A stretch of DNA of 64,000 nucleotides from Candidatus Parepulonipiscium sp. PG-Nuni2H_MBin01 (lineage in GTDB: Bacteria > Bacillota > Clostridia > Lachnospirales > Cellulosilyticaceae): the NCBI GenBank assembly GCA_001994995.1, contig MDJM01000027.1, forward strand, positions 1 through 64,000. Reading direction: 5' to 3'. Under the pieces are notes generated by a model that saw nothing but the letters and a program-made list of their open reading frames with translations, made no database searches and was not told the DNA's origin. Positions 45,413 through 53,558 of this stretch are shown here, one piece after another (position 1 is the stretch's first letter; each line of letters begins with the position of its first letter). Position numbers and translations under genes: made by a program.

Positions 45413-46777
45413 ATGAAGCATATACTTAATATAGTTCTTATACCATCTTTGATAGCTTACAACGTATATGCAGCTACTTCACTTGACAGTAATGCTATAC
45501 TTAATAGTGATACTACACTTGCTCGAGCTATTGATTATGATATGATTATAAAAGAGCAGATGGAAGCCACGCAAGAGGTTGAAAATCAGATTAAGTCGGA
45601 GATAGATGGTATTGAACAAGAATTAGAGACAAATAAGGAAGCTATTGCAGAAGCTACGCAAGAGTTAAATCAGAATTTACAACAGCAGAGTCAGACTAGG
45701 GAAGATGTGGAGTTACTAGACTTGGCTGTTATTGAAGTTGAGAATGAGATATTACAAATTGAGCAAGACTTGGAAGTGACTAAACAGCAAATTGAGTTAA
45801 CTGCGGATGAACTTGTGGCGGCGAAGGTGAGTTTGGATAATCATTACGAAGAGACAAAAGAGCGAATGGTTACTATGTATAAAAATAATCGTAGAAGGTT
45901 TATAGAAATATTATTTTCATCGGATACGTTAACGCAGTTATTAAGTAGATCTATTTATATTTCAAGAATAGCAGATTATGATGACAAGTTAATGAGAGAT
46001 TTTGCAACACAACATGAGCTTGTTATTGCTAAACAACAGCAATTTGATTTAGAATATATGCAAATTGGATTATTGCATGAAAAAGCGGTAGTTAAAAAAG
46101 AAGAACTTATTAGCTTGATGGAGCATAAGGTTGAGCAGATATTAGAGTTAGAAAATGCGCATGAGGTAGTTGCTGGGCAAATTAGTGCACTTGAGTTAGC
46201 AGGAGCGGAGTTAGAGGAACAGATTTCTGCTATGATATTAGAGTTAACTAAGCTTAGTGAGGTGCAAGAGGAGCTACAAAATGCGGCTGAGGATGAGAAT
46301 GCAGCAAGGATAGCAGCACAAGCTGCTTTAGCAACAGCGGCAGCAGCAGAAGCGGCAGCATTAGGATATACTTCAAGTTCTAGCAATATATTTAGCTGGC
46401 CAGTGCCGGGGCAATATTATATAAGCTCCCAATATAACTCTAGAAGCAATCCAATTTCGGGGCTAACGGAATTCCACCAAGGTATAGATATACCAGCGCC
46501 ATACGGTACAACTGTGGTGGCGGCAGCTGCGGGTAAGGTTATTACAGCAGGATGGGTTAATGGGTATGGATATACAGTAATGATAGACCATGGTAGCGGA
46601 CTTGTAACTTTATACGCACATAATTCATCATTAAATGTAAGTGTAGGTCAGTTAGTTGCACAAGGACAAAATATTGCTGGAGTTGGTAGCACAGGCTATT
46701 CAACAGGTAACCATTGTCACTTTGAAGTTAGATTAAATGGAGAGCATACTAATCCTTGGTATTTTTTAGAAGATTAA
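45413..46777 (+). CDS. EnvC-like coiled-coil M23 peptidase
   Basis: A 454-residue secreted protein. The signal peptide ends near YNVYA, followed by two long coiled coils (about 45-130 and 185-275), an Ala-rich stretch and a LytM/M23 domain (345-450). Zinc ligands are retained: His and Asp in FHQGIDIP and the HxH in NHCHFEVRL, so it should be an active endopeptidase, unlike E. coli EnvC, which lost activity and acts through amidases. Its position after ftsEX makes it the likely FtsX-controlled wall hydrolase, like PcsB or CwlO in other Firmicutes. Confidence 0.9.
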   Translation: MKHILNIVLIPSLIAYNVYAATSLDSNAILNSDTTLARAIDYDMIIKEQMEATQEVENQIKSEIDGIEQELETNKEAIAEATQELNQNLQQQSQTREDVELLDLAVIEVENEILQIEQDLEVTKQQIELTADELVAAKVSLDNHYEETKERMVTMYKNNRRRFIEILFSSDTLTQLLSRSIYISRIADYDDKLMRDFATQHELVIAKQQQFDLEYMQIGLLHEKAVVKKEELISLMEHKVEQILELENAHEVVAGQISALELAGAELEEQISAMILELTKLSEVQEELQNAAEDENAARIAAQAALATAAAAEAAALGYTSSSSNIFSWPVPGQYYISSQYNSRSNPISGLTEFHQGIDIPAPYGTTVVAAAAGKVITAGWVNGYGYTVMIDHGSGLVTLYAHNSSLNVSVGQLVAQGQNIAGVGSTGYSTGNHCHFEVRLNGEHTNPWYFLED

Positions 46778-46782
46778 AAAGT

Positions 46783-46809
46783 AGGCATTGTAAGACAGTG
46801 CCTTTTCTT
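46783..46809 (+). terminator. Terminator after the M23 gene
   Basis: AGGCATTGT-aag-ACAGTGCCT (one T-G pair) followed by a T-rich tail. It may only partly stop transcription into the next genes. Confidence 0.7.
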
Positions 46810-46827
46810 TATTAGGAGGTAAAAAAA

Positions 46828-48000
46828 ATGGTTAGAGAAATGATACCTAGACTATTAGGGCTAATGACAGGAATTGTATTGGCAGTTATACTAATACTCG
46901 TGTATTTATTAACACCACAATTGGGACTTGCAACGGTGGAGGTATATGATAGAAATAAGTTAATAATCTTAGACCAAGTTGTTGGTTATCAGTATTTTAA
47001 ACAGTCAGATTATGAGGATAGAGTTGAGGGGTTGTATTCTGGTTACGTTTCGGGGCTTGAGGATTCTACAACTATGTATTTTACAGCTGAGGAAGCGGCT
47101 AAATGGCTTGCGGAGGATAAAGGGAAATACGTTGGTACAGGAATTAAATTTACGTGGGGAATTACTAATCAGTATTTAGTGGTGACAGAGGTATTAAATA
47201 ACTCGCCTGCAGAAGCTGCTGGTATACAAGTTGGTGATAGGATTACAGCCATAGATGGAGTTTTTGCTATGATGAGTAATGAACTTGATATATACGAAAA
47301 GCTAACTTCAACATCTGATGCAGTATATACAGTTATCAAAGATGGTATTGAGACTGATATTGCGCTATTTTCAGCGGAAATTGAAACTGATGCTGTTAAT
47401 AGTATGTTATTGCAAAATAATATTGGTTATTTAGAGCTGGCATCTTTAAATGAAGGAGCTGTTGAGGAGATTTACTCTCATATAGATAACTTGGAAACTC
47501 AAGGAGCTAATAAGTGGATTATTGATATGAGATATTTAAGCAATGCAGACTTTCAAGAAACTATACTATTAACAGATTTGTTAACAGATGCAGGTCCTAT
47601 GTTTTTATCTGTAGATAAGGAAGGGGAAACGACTGAATATAACTCAGTGAACGAAAAAATTAATGGGCAGGTAGTAATTCTTACGAATGCTAGTACTAGC
47701 GGAAATGTGGAGGCAGTGATTGCAACGGTTAAGGATGATGAAAGTATAACTACAATTGGAACAAACACTAAAGGGAATGCAAAAGTGCAAGAATTTATAC
47801 AACTTAGTGATGGTAGTGGCTTGTTAATTGCAACAGAAAATCTATACACAACTGACGAAAGAGAAATTGGTAGCGAACCTATGGAGCCAGAAATTCTTGT
47901 AGAATTAGACGTTGCGTATACGCTTAAACTAGTAACAGAAGGTGTATCTGATAAAGAGCTTGACAACCAGCTTATAGCAGCAATAGAGCATTTAAGCTAA
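46828..48000 (+). CDS. S41 (CtpA-like) homologue, predicted pseudoprotease
   Basis: 390 residues: N-terminal membrane anchor (about 10-30), a helical cap region, a PDZ domain (about 105-180: NNSPAEAAGIQVGDRITAIDG) and an S41-type core. An ungapped match to its neighbour over VILTNASTSGNVEAVIATVK shows Gly292 where the catalytic Ser belongs and Asn317 where the catalytic Lys belongs; Ser291 and Lys315 are nearby but out of register. I infer loss of proteolysis with retained peptide-binding PDZ. It arose probably by tandem duplication with the next gene, from which it is separated by 93 bases. GGAGG precedes the ATG. Confidence 0.8.
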   Translation: MVREMIPRLLGLMTGIVLAVILILVYLLTPQLGLATVEVYDRNKLIILDQVVGYQYFKQSDYEDRVEGLYSGYVSGLEDSTTMYFTAEEAAKWLAEDKGKYVGTGIKFTWGITNQYLVVTEVLNNSPAEAAGIQVGDRITAIDGVFAMMSNELDIYEKLTSTSDAVYTVIKDGIETDIALFSAEIETDAVNSMLLQNNIGYLELASLNEGAVEEIYSHIDNLETQGANKWIIDMRYLSNADFQETILLTDLLTDAGPMFLSVDKEGETTEYNSVNEKINGQVVILTNASTSGNVEAVIATVKDDESITTIGTNTKGNAKVQEFIQLSDGSGLLIATENLYTTDEREIGSEPMEPEILVELDVAYTLKLVTEGVSDKELDNQLIAAIEHLS

Positions 48001-48093
48001 CAATTTAGGGATAATCATGTTTTGGACAACGTATAATAATATAGGCTGTTGAATGCTTAGGCAGCCTGAGGTAGAGATAGGAGAATTTATAAG

Positions 48094-49263
48094 ATGAAAA
48101 AGTTTTGTTCATATATGGCAGTAAGCTTTTTATTAAGCATATGTTTTATGGGCTGGACAGTTAAGTCAATGGAAAGCTCAAGTGGCATTGATGAGATTAA
48201 TGACAAATTGTCTATGCTTAGGGACACAATAGATGAATATTATATCGGCGAAATTGATGATGGCAAGTTAGAAGAAGGGATTTACAGAGGATTTGTTGCT
48301 GGAGTAGGAGACCCTTATACTAGTTATTATACACCAAAAGAGTTTGCGGATTTTATGGAAAGCGCAAGTGGAGTGTATGCAGGGATTGGGGTACAAATGA
48401 CTATTGATAAAACGGATAACTCAATTTCTATAGTGGAAGTATTCCCAGGTTCGCCGGCAGAAATTTCGGGTTTGCTTCCTAAAGATAAGATTATAGGTGC
48501 GGATGGGACAACTTTAAATGGCGATGATTTTAGTTTAGCGCCAGAATTGATTAAAGGACCAGAGGGGACAGATGTGGTTGTTACTATATATAGACCTTCT
48601 GAGGAGACGACTTATGATTTTGTTATTACTAGACAAAACGTAATTTATCCGTCAGTGGAATATGAAATGATGGATAATAACATTGGCTATATGGAGCTTA
48701 GAAGTTTTGAGGAGTTAACGTATAGTCAGCTGGTGGAAGGTATTGAGATTCTTGAGTCACAAGGTGCAAAAGGGCTTATTATAGATTTACGAAATAATCC
48801 AGGGGGGCTTTTGCACATTACAGAGCAAATTGTGGATGAGTTTATCCCAGATGGAATTATAGTTTCAACGAAAGATAATTCTAAAGAAATCGTTGATTCT
48901 ATGGCTAGCAGTGATTATAATGATATACCTTTAGTAATACTTGTAAATGAGCAAAGTGCTAGTGCTTCTGAGGTTTTATCGGGTGCTTTAAAAGACCATG
49001 GAAGAGCTAAGTTGGTTGGAACTAGAACGTTTGGTAAAGGAATAGTGCAAAGCATATTACCAATGGTAGATGGTTCGGCGATTAAGGTTACTACTTCTGA
49101 GTACTACACACCGTCAGGAATTTGTATTCAAGGTACAGGGATAGAGCCAGATTATTTGGTAGAGCTGCCAGCGGAGCTTATGATACTCCCTAATTTAACG
49201 TTTGAAGAAGATTTACAATTACAAAAAGCCGTTGAAGTTTTGATTGAAGAAATTGGGTTATAA
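48094..49263 (+). CDS. Carboxy-terminal processing protease CtpA (S41)
   Basis: A 389-residue membrane-anchored S41 protease. A hydrophobic N-terminus is followed by a PDZ domain (FPGSPAEISGLLPKDKIIGADG) and the protease core, with the catalytic Ser290 in NEQSASASEV and Lys315 in RTFGKGIVQS, spaced 25 residues apart as in E. coli Prc. The substrate-gate segment DLRNNPGGLL is present. Such enzymes trim exported proteins and cell-wall hydrolases and act in sporulation signalling; here the M23 protein is a plausible substrate. Confidence 0.93.
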   Translation: MKKFCSYMAVSFLLSICFMGWTVKSMESSSGIDEINDKLSMLRDTIDEYYIGEIDDGKLEEGIYRGFVAGVGDPYTSYYTPKEFADFMESASGVYAGIGVQMTIDKTDNSISIVEVFPGSPAEISGLLPKDKIIGADGTTLNGDDFSLAPELIKGPEGTDVVVTIYRPSEETTYDFVITRQNVIYPSVEYEMMDNNIGYMELRSFEELTYSQLVEGIEILESQGAKGLIIDLRNNPGGLLHITEQIVDEFIPDGIIVSTKDNSKEIVDSMASSDYNDIPLVILVNEQSASASEVLSGALKDHGRAKLVGTRTFGKGIVQSILPMVDGSAIKVTTSEYYTPSGICIQGTGIEPDYLVELPAELMILPNLTFEEDLQLQKAVEVLIEEIGL

Positions 49264-49266
49264 TCT

Positions 49267-49288
49267 AAGGGATTGCTTGCAATCCCTT
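49267..49288 (+). terminator. Hairpin after ctpA
   Basis: A 22-base palindrome, AAGGGATTGC-tt-GCAATCCCTT, followed by a modest T stretch; probably a partial terminator before the next gene. Confidence 0.6.
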
Positions 49289-49312
49289 ATTTGTTCTGAT
49301 AGGAGGGATTTT

Positions 49313-50116
49313 ATGTTTAAAGAATTAATAACGACCATTTTTAATAACGTTTACTATGTAGTTTTTGATTCTGTATTTTTAATTATAGCTATACTCGTTG
49401 TATTTATGTACAGAAAAGAAAATCCTAAGTGGGAGCTGACGGGAATTAAAGATGTTTTACGTGGTACAACTTTAGGGATTATTTTAAGCACTATCATGTC
49501 TATGTGTGGGATAAGCATACAATTAACGTTTGGAATGATGTTTCTTATTCCGCTTACTGTATTGCTAACAAGCTTTAATCCAAAATGGGGTTGTTATGCT
49601 TACGTTATACCTTTTACATATGCTGTTACAGCAATAGTAGAAATTTGCGGCTATAACTTGCCTTGGCTCTATTTGCCATATAAAGAGTTTATATTCCTAG
49701 TCGGTTTTTTACATTTAATAGAAGGTATATTGGTTATGCTATACGGTAGCGAAAACACTTTTGAAGTGCCTGTTTATGATGGGCGAACGATTATAACAGG
49801 GCATTCTATGAAGAAGTTTTGGCCTGTGCCGCTTGTTATATTTACAAATGGTATGACTATAATTCCGCTGTATGCTATTTTGGGCTATATTGATATTGCA
49901 AAAAACTATTCGCCACAAGTTAAATCTGCTAAGATGGGCGCTATAATTTTGATATATGGAATATTTATATTAATATTAGCTACATTAGTAAACGTAGGTA
50001 TTTTAACAATAGGACTAGCTTTAATAATAATGCCTATTGGTCATGAGCTAATGTTTTTAATAAACTATATGCCAGCGACGCAAATGAGTAGGCGTAATCC
50101 AAGTTGGAGAAACTAG
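49313..50116 (+). CDS. Polytopic membrane protein (MinJ-like membrane domain?)
   Basis: 267 residues with about seven hydrophobic segments and no soluble domain. In many Firmicutes the gene after ctpA encodes a MinJ-like protein, a membrane domain ending in G-H-E-L followed by a PDZ domain. Here the last segment ends in MPIGHELMFLINYMP and the protein stops about 20 residues later, so only a membrane half would be present. The frame runs on upstream into ctpA, but AGGAGG sits 7 bases before the ATG at 49313. The MinJ link rests on position and the GHEL motif only. Confidence 0.55.
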   Translation: MFKELITTIFNNVYYVVFDSVFLIIAILVVFMYRKENPKWELTGIKDVLRGTTLGIILSTIMSMCGISIQLTFGMMFLIPLTVLLTSFNPKWGCYAYVIPFTYAVTAIVEICGYNLPWLYLPYKEFIFLVGFLHLIEGILVMLYGSENTFEVPVYDGRTIITGHSMKKFWPVPLVIFTNGMTIIPLYAILGYIDIAKNYSPQVKSAKMGAIILIYGIFILILATLVNVGILTIGLALIIMPIGHELMFLINYMPATQMSRRNPSWRN

Positions 50117-50144
50117 GGAGTGTTAATTTAGCACTCCTTTTTTT
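50116..50144 (+). terminator. Terminator after the membrane protein
   Basis: GGAGTG pairs with CACTCC over a 9-base loop, followed by seven T residues. Confidence 0.85.
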
Positions 50145-50553
50145 ATGTAGTTAAAATAAAGCAAAAAAAAATACAAGTTAGTAAAACTAAAGTATTAAAA
50201 ACTGCAGTCAAAAAATCTAGGGGGATAGGTTTATTAACATTTTAATATTTAGGTTATATGTTACCAACTTGTGTAGTAGCTAGAGTATAGCCAAAAAAAA
50301 TCCGCTTTATACATATTAAAATTATTTTTTTAAAAAAAGACTTTCTAGCTTAAGTAACTAGAGTATTACCATGATTAGTAAATCTTATACATATTATGCT
50401 AAAAATTTTATTTATTTTTTTTGTTACTTAACCACTACAATGGTTAAGCTAAGTATATAGATATAAATTTAGTGGGATAGCGATAATTATGCCTTTAAAA
50501 TAATGGCAAAATAAGGTATTATCAACAAGATAAGTAAATTAGGAGGACTAGTT
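50145..50553. other. AT-rich spacer with an imperfect direct repeat
   Basis: About 410 bases without a gene. Two segments 78 bases apart are alike: each has CTAGAGTAT (50280 and 50358), then CCA, then TTATACATATTA about 25 bases later, then an A/T-rich stretch. TTATACAT resembles a -10 region, so this could be a duplicated promoter segment. Nothing else is recognisable before the PepSY gene. Confidence 0.4.
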
Positions 50554-50988
50554 ATGAAAAAGTTAAGTTTAATAGCAATTGGATTAACATGGGCTATGAC
50601 TAGCACAGTATATGCGCAAAACCCAGAAGACATCAACTATATCACACGAGAAGAAGCGAGAGCTATTGCGTATTCTCATGCTGGGGTTGAACCAACTGAA
50701 GTGGATTACAATTATGTAAATTTAGATTGGGATGATTTTGACCTTGAGTATGAGGTGGAGTTTTGGGTTGGAGACATGGAGTATGACTATGAGATTAATG
50801 CTGCAACAGGTATGATTGTAGATTATGATTATGATGTGGAGCATGACTGGTATAAATGGATTTATCCTTTTATATCATCAGAAGAGAGTGTAACTATTCC
50901 GACTTCACACATTCCTGATTCGGTAGAGTCAGCGTTAGCAATTCCAGCTATGTCTATGTCTGCCTCAGCTGCTAGATGTGAAAATTAG
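50554..50988 (+). CDS. Secreted PepSY-domain protein
   Basis: 144 residues with a signal peptide (MKKLSLIAIGLTWAMTSTVYA) and one PepSY domain (about residues 29-95): ITREEARAIAYSHAGV, then an acidic EYEVEFWVGDMEYDYEINA strand pair and TGMIVDYDYD. PepSY domains are thought to inhibit or modulate peptidases outside the cell. The C-terminal 45 residues are Ser/Ala-rich without a known motif. The mature protein is very acidic. GGAGG lies 8 bases before the ATG. It is monocistronic with its own terminator. Confidence 0.8.
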   Translation: MKKLSLIAIGLTWAMTSTVYAQNPEDINYITREEARAIAYSHAGVEPTEVDYNYVNLDWDDFDLEYEVEFWVGDMEYDYEINAATGMIVDYDYDVEHDWYKWIYPFISSEESVTIPTSHIPDSVESALAIPAMSMSASAARCEN

Positions 50989-50996
50989 GTTAGTGG

Positions 50997-51025
50997 AAAG
51001 GGCATATTTTTATATGTCCTTTTTT
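50997..51025 (+). terminator. Terminator after the PepSY gene
   Basis: AAAGGGCATA pairs with TATGTCCTTT (one G-T pair) followed by T residues. Confidence 0.85.
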
Positions 51026-51083
51026 CATGGCTTGACATTGAGTGAACAAAAATGTATACTACTAATATATTTTTAATGTATTT

Positions 51084-51166
51084 GCGACTGTGGCGGAATT
51101 GGCATACGCGCTAGACTAAGGATCTAGTGGTCCTAGACCTTGGGGGTTCGAGTCCCCCCAGTCGCA
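51084..51166 (+). tRNA. tRNA-Leu (anticodon AAG)
   Basis: Full cloverleaf of 83 bases: acceptor GCGACTG/CAGTCGC with discriminator A, D arm GCG/CGC, anticodon arm CTAGA-CTAAGGA-TCTAG, a long type II variable arm (GGTCC/GACC), and TPsiC arm GGGGG-TTCGAGT-CCCCC. CCA is not encoded. The loop gives anticodon A34-A35-G36, reading CTT and, if A34 becomes inosine, CTC and CTA. Leu is confirmed by the long variable arm and A73. It lies 22 bases before the flavodoxin gene. Confidence 0.96.
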
Positions 51167-51188
51167 TATAAAAAGTGAGGTAAGTTTT

Positions 51189-51662
51189 ATGAGTAAATCT
51201 GTTGTATATGTAAGTGGTACGGGGAATACGGAGTTGTTAGCAAAAACTATTGCACACGAACTTGGCGAGGATGTATATTGCGGTAAGCCTTCTGAAGAAG
51301 CTTTAGAAGCTGATACGATTTTCGTAGGCTTTTGGGCGCAAGCATTTTCGTGTCCACCTGTTATTAAAGATGTATTAGAAAAGCTAAAGAATAAAAAAGT
51401 ATTTATTTTTGCTACAGCGGGTTATGGTAGTACGCCTGAATTTTTTAATCCTATTATGGACTCGGCTGTTGCACATTTAGATAGTAGTAATACTGTTATT
51501 GGCACTTATATATGCCAAGGTAAAGTTTCTGAGAAAAAACAAGAAGCTATTAAGCAGATGGATGCTACTAAATATGAGAACATGAAAGCGGAATTAGATA
51601 ATTCACTATCCCATCCGGATGCAGATGACTTAGATAAGTTACGCAAGGCTATAGTTCTTTAG
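51189..51662 (+). CDS. Flavodoxin family protein
   Basis: 157 residues with the FMN phosphate loop SGTGNTELLAKTI at the N-terminus and an FVGFWAQAFSCPPVIKDVLEKL segment of the BilS/flavodoxin-like group found in clostridia. ATAGYGS should contact the isoalloxazine ring. It probably carries electrons for an unknown partner. There is a gene start just after tRNA-Leu with GAGG 8 bases before the ATG, so the tRNA and this gene may share a transcript. Confidence 0.85.
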   Translation: MSKSVVYVSGTGNTELLAKTIAHELGEDVYCGKPSEEALEADTIFVGFWAQAFSCPPVIKDVLEKLKNKKVFIFATAGYGSTPEFFNPIMDSAVAHLDSSNTVIGTYICQGKVSEKKQEAIKQMDATKYENMKAELDNSLSHPDADDLDKLRKAIVL

Positions 51663-51666
51663 GTTG

Positions 51667-51706
51667 AAAAAAAAGCTTCATGCTACTACGCATGAAGCTT
51701 TTTTTT
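51667..51706. terminator. Bidirectional terminator
   Basis: Perfect hairpin AAGCTTCATG-ctactacg-CATGAAGCTT with A and T runs, between the convergent flavodoxin and O-antigen ligase genes. Confidence 0.93.
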
Positions 51707-53540
51707 AGTTATTTGTAATACGCTCTTGTCCTATAATATAATTAATGGCTATACCAAAACCAAGAATAACCCAGAAGATAGGAGAAACTGAAACTACAGA
51801 ATCGTTAAATATCCCTGCTCCTAAAAACCCTACTACAGCCATAAGACATGCGCTACCTAATATTGCCCCGTAGCTAAAATCATCTTTAAATGCGTAAAGC
51901 CTAATGCTATTAACAATATAAAAACCAACTACAACTAAAAATGCAATTAGTGCTATACCACTTTGGTTAATTGCAATTTGTAGATATAAGTTATGAGGTT
52001 TATCCACTAACATATCTGGAGTTCCATATGCATACCATTTTGCAAGTCTATCGCCTTGAGGAAACTTAAGTACATAAGTATCTGGGCCATTACCTATAAA
52101 AATAGTGTCAAGCATCATTGGAAAACTTCTAGACCAGATGTATCCACGAGATGAACCAAGCTGTTCCTTGCCTTCAAATCCTATATAGTCTGCATCTTCA
52201 ACAAGCATAGGTAATCCAGTTGTACCGTTTACAAAATACATGCCATTAGTTGCATTAGACTCTACTATACAAGCATTTTCATCGTCAATATTAACGATAA
52301 GCCCTACGACATCGCTTGAAATATCTACTGTTTCCAGTTTTACATTTTCAAAACGAGCATCAGAACTTATAAGTACGCCGCCCTGAGCCACGAAAGGTAT
52401 TACAGAACCATCTTCAATGGTCACAACAGGTTGTCGGTTTTCTATAGTAATACTTAAAGTATGTTGCTGCATTTCTAATACAAGTTTTTTACTATCGTCT
52501 GCTAAGTACATCTCTCTAACCGGAATTAAATCTTTGTAATTAATATTAGACTCAGATGATACTAGAATGGCAAACATATCTTGTACTAGCGCGGGAATTC
52601 TGCTAAATAGCATATCATTGCTAATAAAGTTTAAAATAATAAGACCTATAATACCAATTATAAAAACTGGTATAGTAACTTTCCATAGTTTTAACAATTG
52701 TTTTGAAAAAACGATAAGGAAAACAATAGCGGCACAAGCTGCTCCAATTAGTCCAGAACGGGCTGTGCTACCAATAAGTAACCACACTGCAATTAAACAA
52801 ATGACTCCATAAATAACTTTTTCACGCAATGTTTCGCTAAATAAACATAGTGTAAGAAAAAATGGAACAGTAATGGCGGCAAAAGACCCTACATAATTAT
52901 AATGATATAACGTCCCATATATATTACCTTTTTCGTATAAAGGTTGGATTTGTGCTTTTAAATATTCATATTGTGATGGAATTATTAGATTTTTGCCCCA
53001 TTGTGTATTTAGCAGAAAATCGTTACCTGTAAATTGTGATACACCTAAGATTCCAATTACAACTACTAAAAACGCTAATGGCCATATTAAAAACTTAAAG
53101 TCGTCTTTTCCTTTAACTATATAAAAAGTATATAAAAATAAAATTATATAAGAAGTAATAACCACAAACCCCTCAGCTCTATCAGGCACGCCCCATAAGG
53201 CAACCCCAGTAGTGTCAGATAAAATTGTAGATAGCGCTGTCATAGCCCAATAGATAGCAATTCCAATTACGCTAATTCGGGTCCAAAAGTCTATTTTAAG
53301 GCTATTTTTATCAAAAATCATTAGTAGCCCAATTATAGAGGCAACAGCCATGGAAATAATAAAAATTGCCTTATACTGAGAAAAGAAGTCTGACATTGGC
53401 CCTTGCCCAAAAGCTTCATACAAAGCGGGGTCCACTTCTACTAGGGACAGCCTAGTTACAAGAGGAATTACACCAATTACTATAATTATAGGAACAAACT
53501 GCAACCACTTAAAATTAAAGTTATATCCTTCAGAATCCAT
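51705..53540 (-). CDS. O-antigen ligase/polymerase family membrane protein
   Basis: 611 residues with about 12 hydrophobic segments and the Wzy_C/WaaL-type pattern. Near the C-terminus, SRGYIWSRSFPMMLDTIFIGNGPDTYVLKFP and DKPHNLYLQIAINQSG are the conserved outer-face motifs. A stretch of about 130 residues before them (about 325-455) is hydrophilic and beta-rich, an outer domain larger than usual in this family. It would join or polymerise lipid-linked sugar chains at the outer membrane face. It follows the GT2 gene by 18 bases on the same strand and is likely co-transcribed. Confidence 0.82.
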   Translation of the reverse strand: MDSEGYNFNFKWLQFVPIIIVIGVIPLVTRLSLVEVDPALYEAFGQGPMSDFFSQYKAIFIISMAVASIIGLLMIFDKNSLKIDFWTRISVIGIAIYWAMTALSTILSDTTGVALWGVPDRAEGFVVITSYIILFLYTFYIVKGKDDFKFLIWPLAFLVVVIGILGVSQFTGNDFLLNTQWGKNLIIPSQYEYLKAQIQPLYEKGNIYGTLYHYNYVGSFAAITVPFFLTLCLFSETLREKVIYGVICLIAVWLLIGSTARSGLIGAACAAIVFLIVFSKQLLKLWKVTIPVFIIGIIGLIILNFISNDMLFSRIPALVQDMFAILVSSESNINYKDLIPVREMYLADDSKKLVLEMQQHTLSITIENRQPVVTIEDGSVIPFVAQGGVLISSDARFENVKLETVDISSDVVGLIVNIDDENACIVESNATNGMYFVNGTTGLPMLVEDADYIGFEGKEQLGSSRGYIWSRSFPMMLDTIFIGNGPDTYVLKFPQGDRLAKWYAYGTPDMLVDKPHNLYLQIAINQSGIALIAFLVVVGFYIVNSIRLYAFKDDFSYGAILGSACLMAVVGFLGAGIFNDSVVSVSPIFWVILGFGIAINYIIGQERITNN

Positions 53541-53558
53541 ATTTACCTCCTTACAATC

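Noticed and set aside
45976-46386. 136-codon minus-strand frame rich in Ser/Ala/Cys
   Set aside because: It is the mirror of the coiled-coil and Ala-rich coding region of the M23 gene.
46828-48000. Sequencing error or frameshift as the cause of the lost S41 dyad
   Set aside because: The frame is intact throughout, the PDZ domain is conserved, and both residues are replaced by in-frame substitutions.
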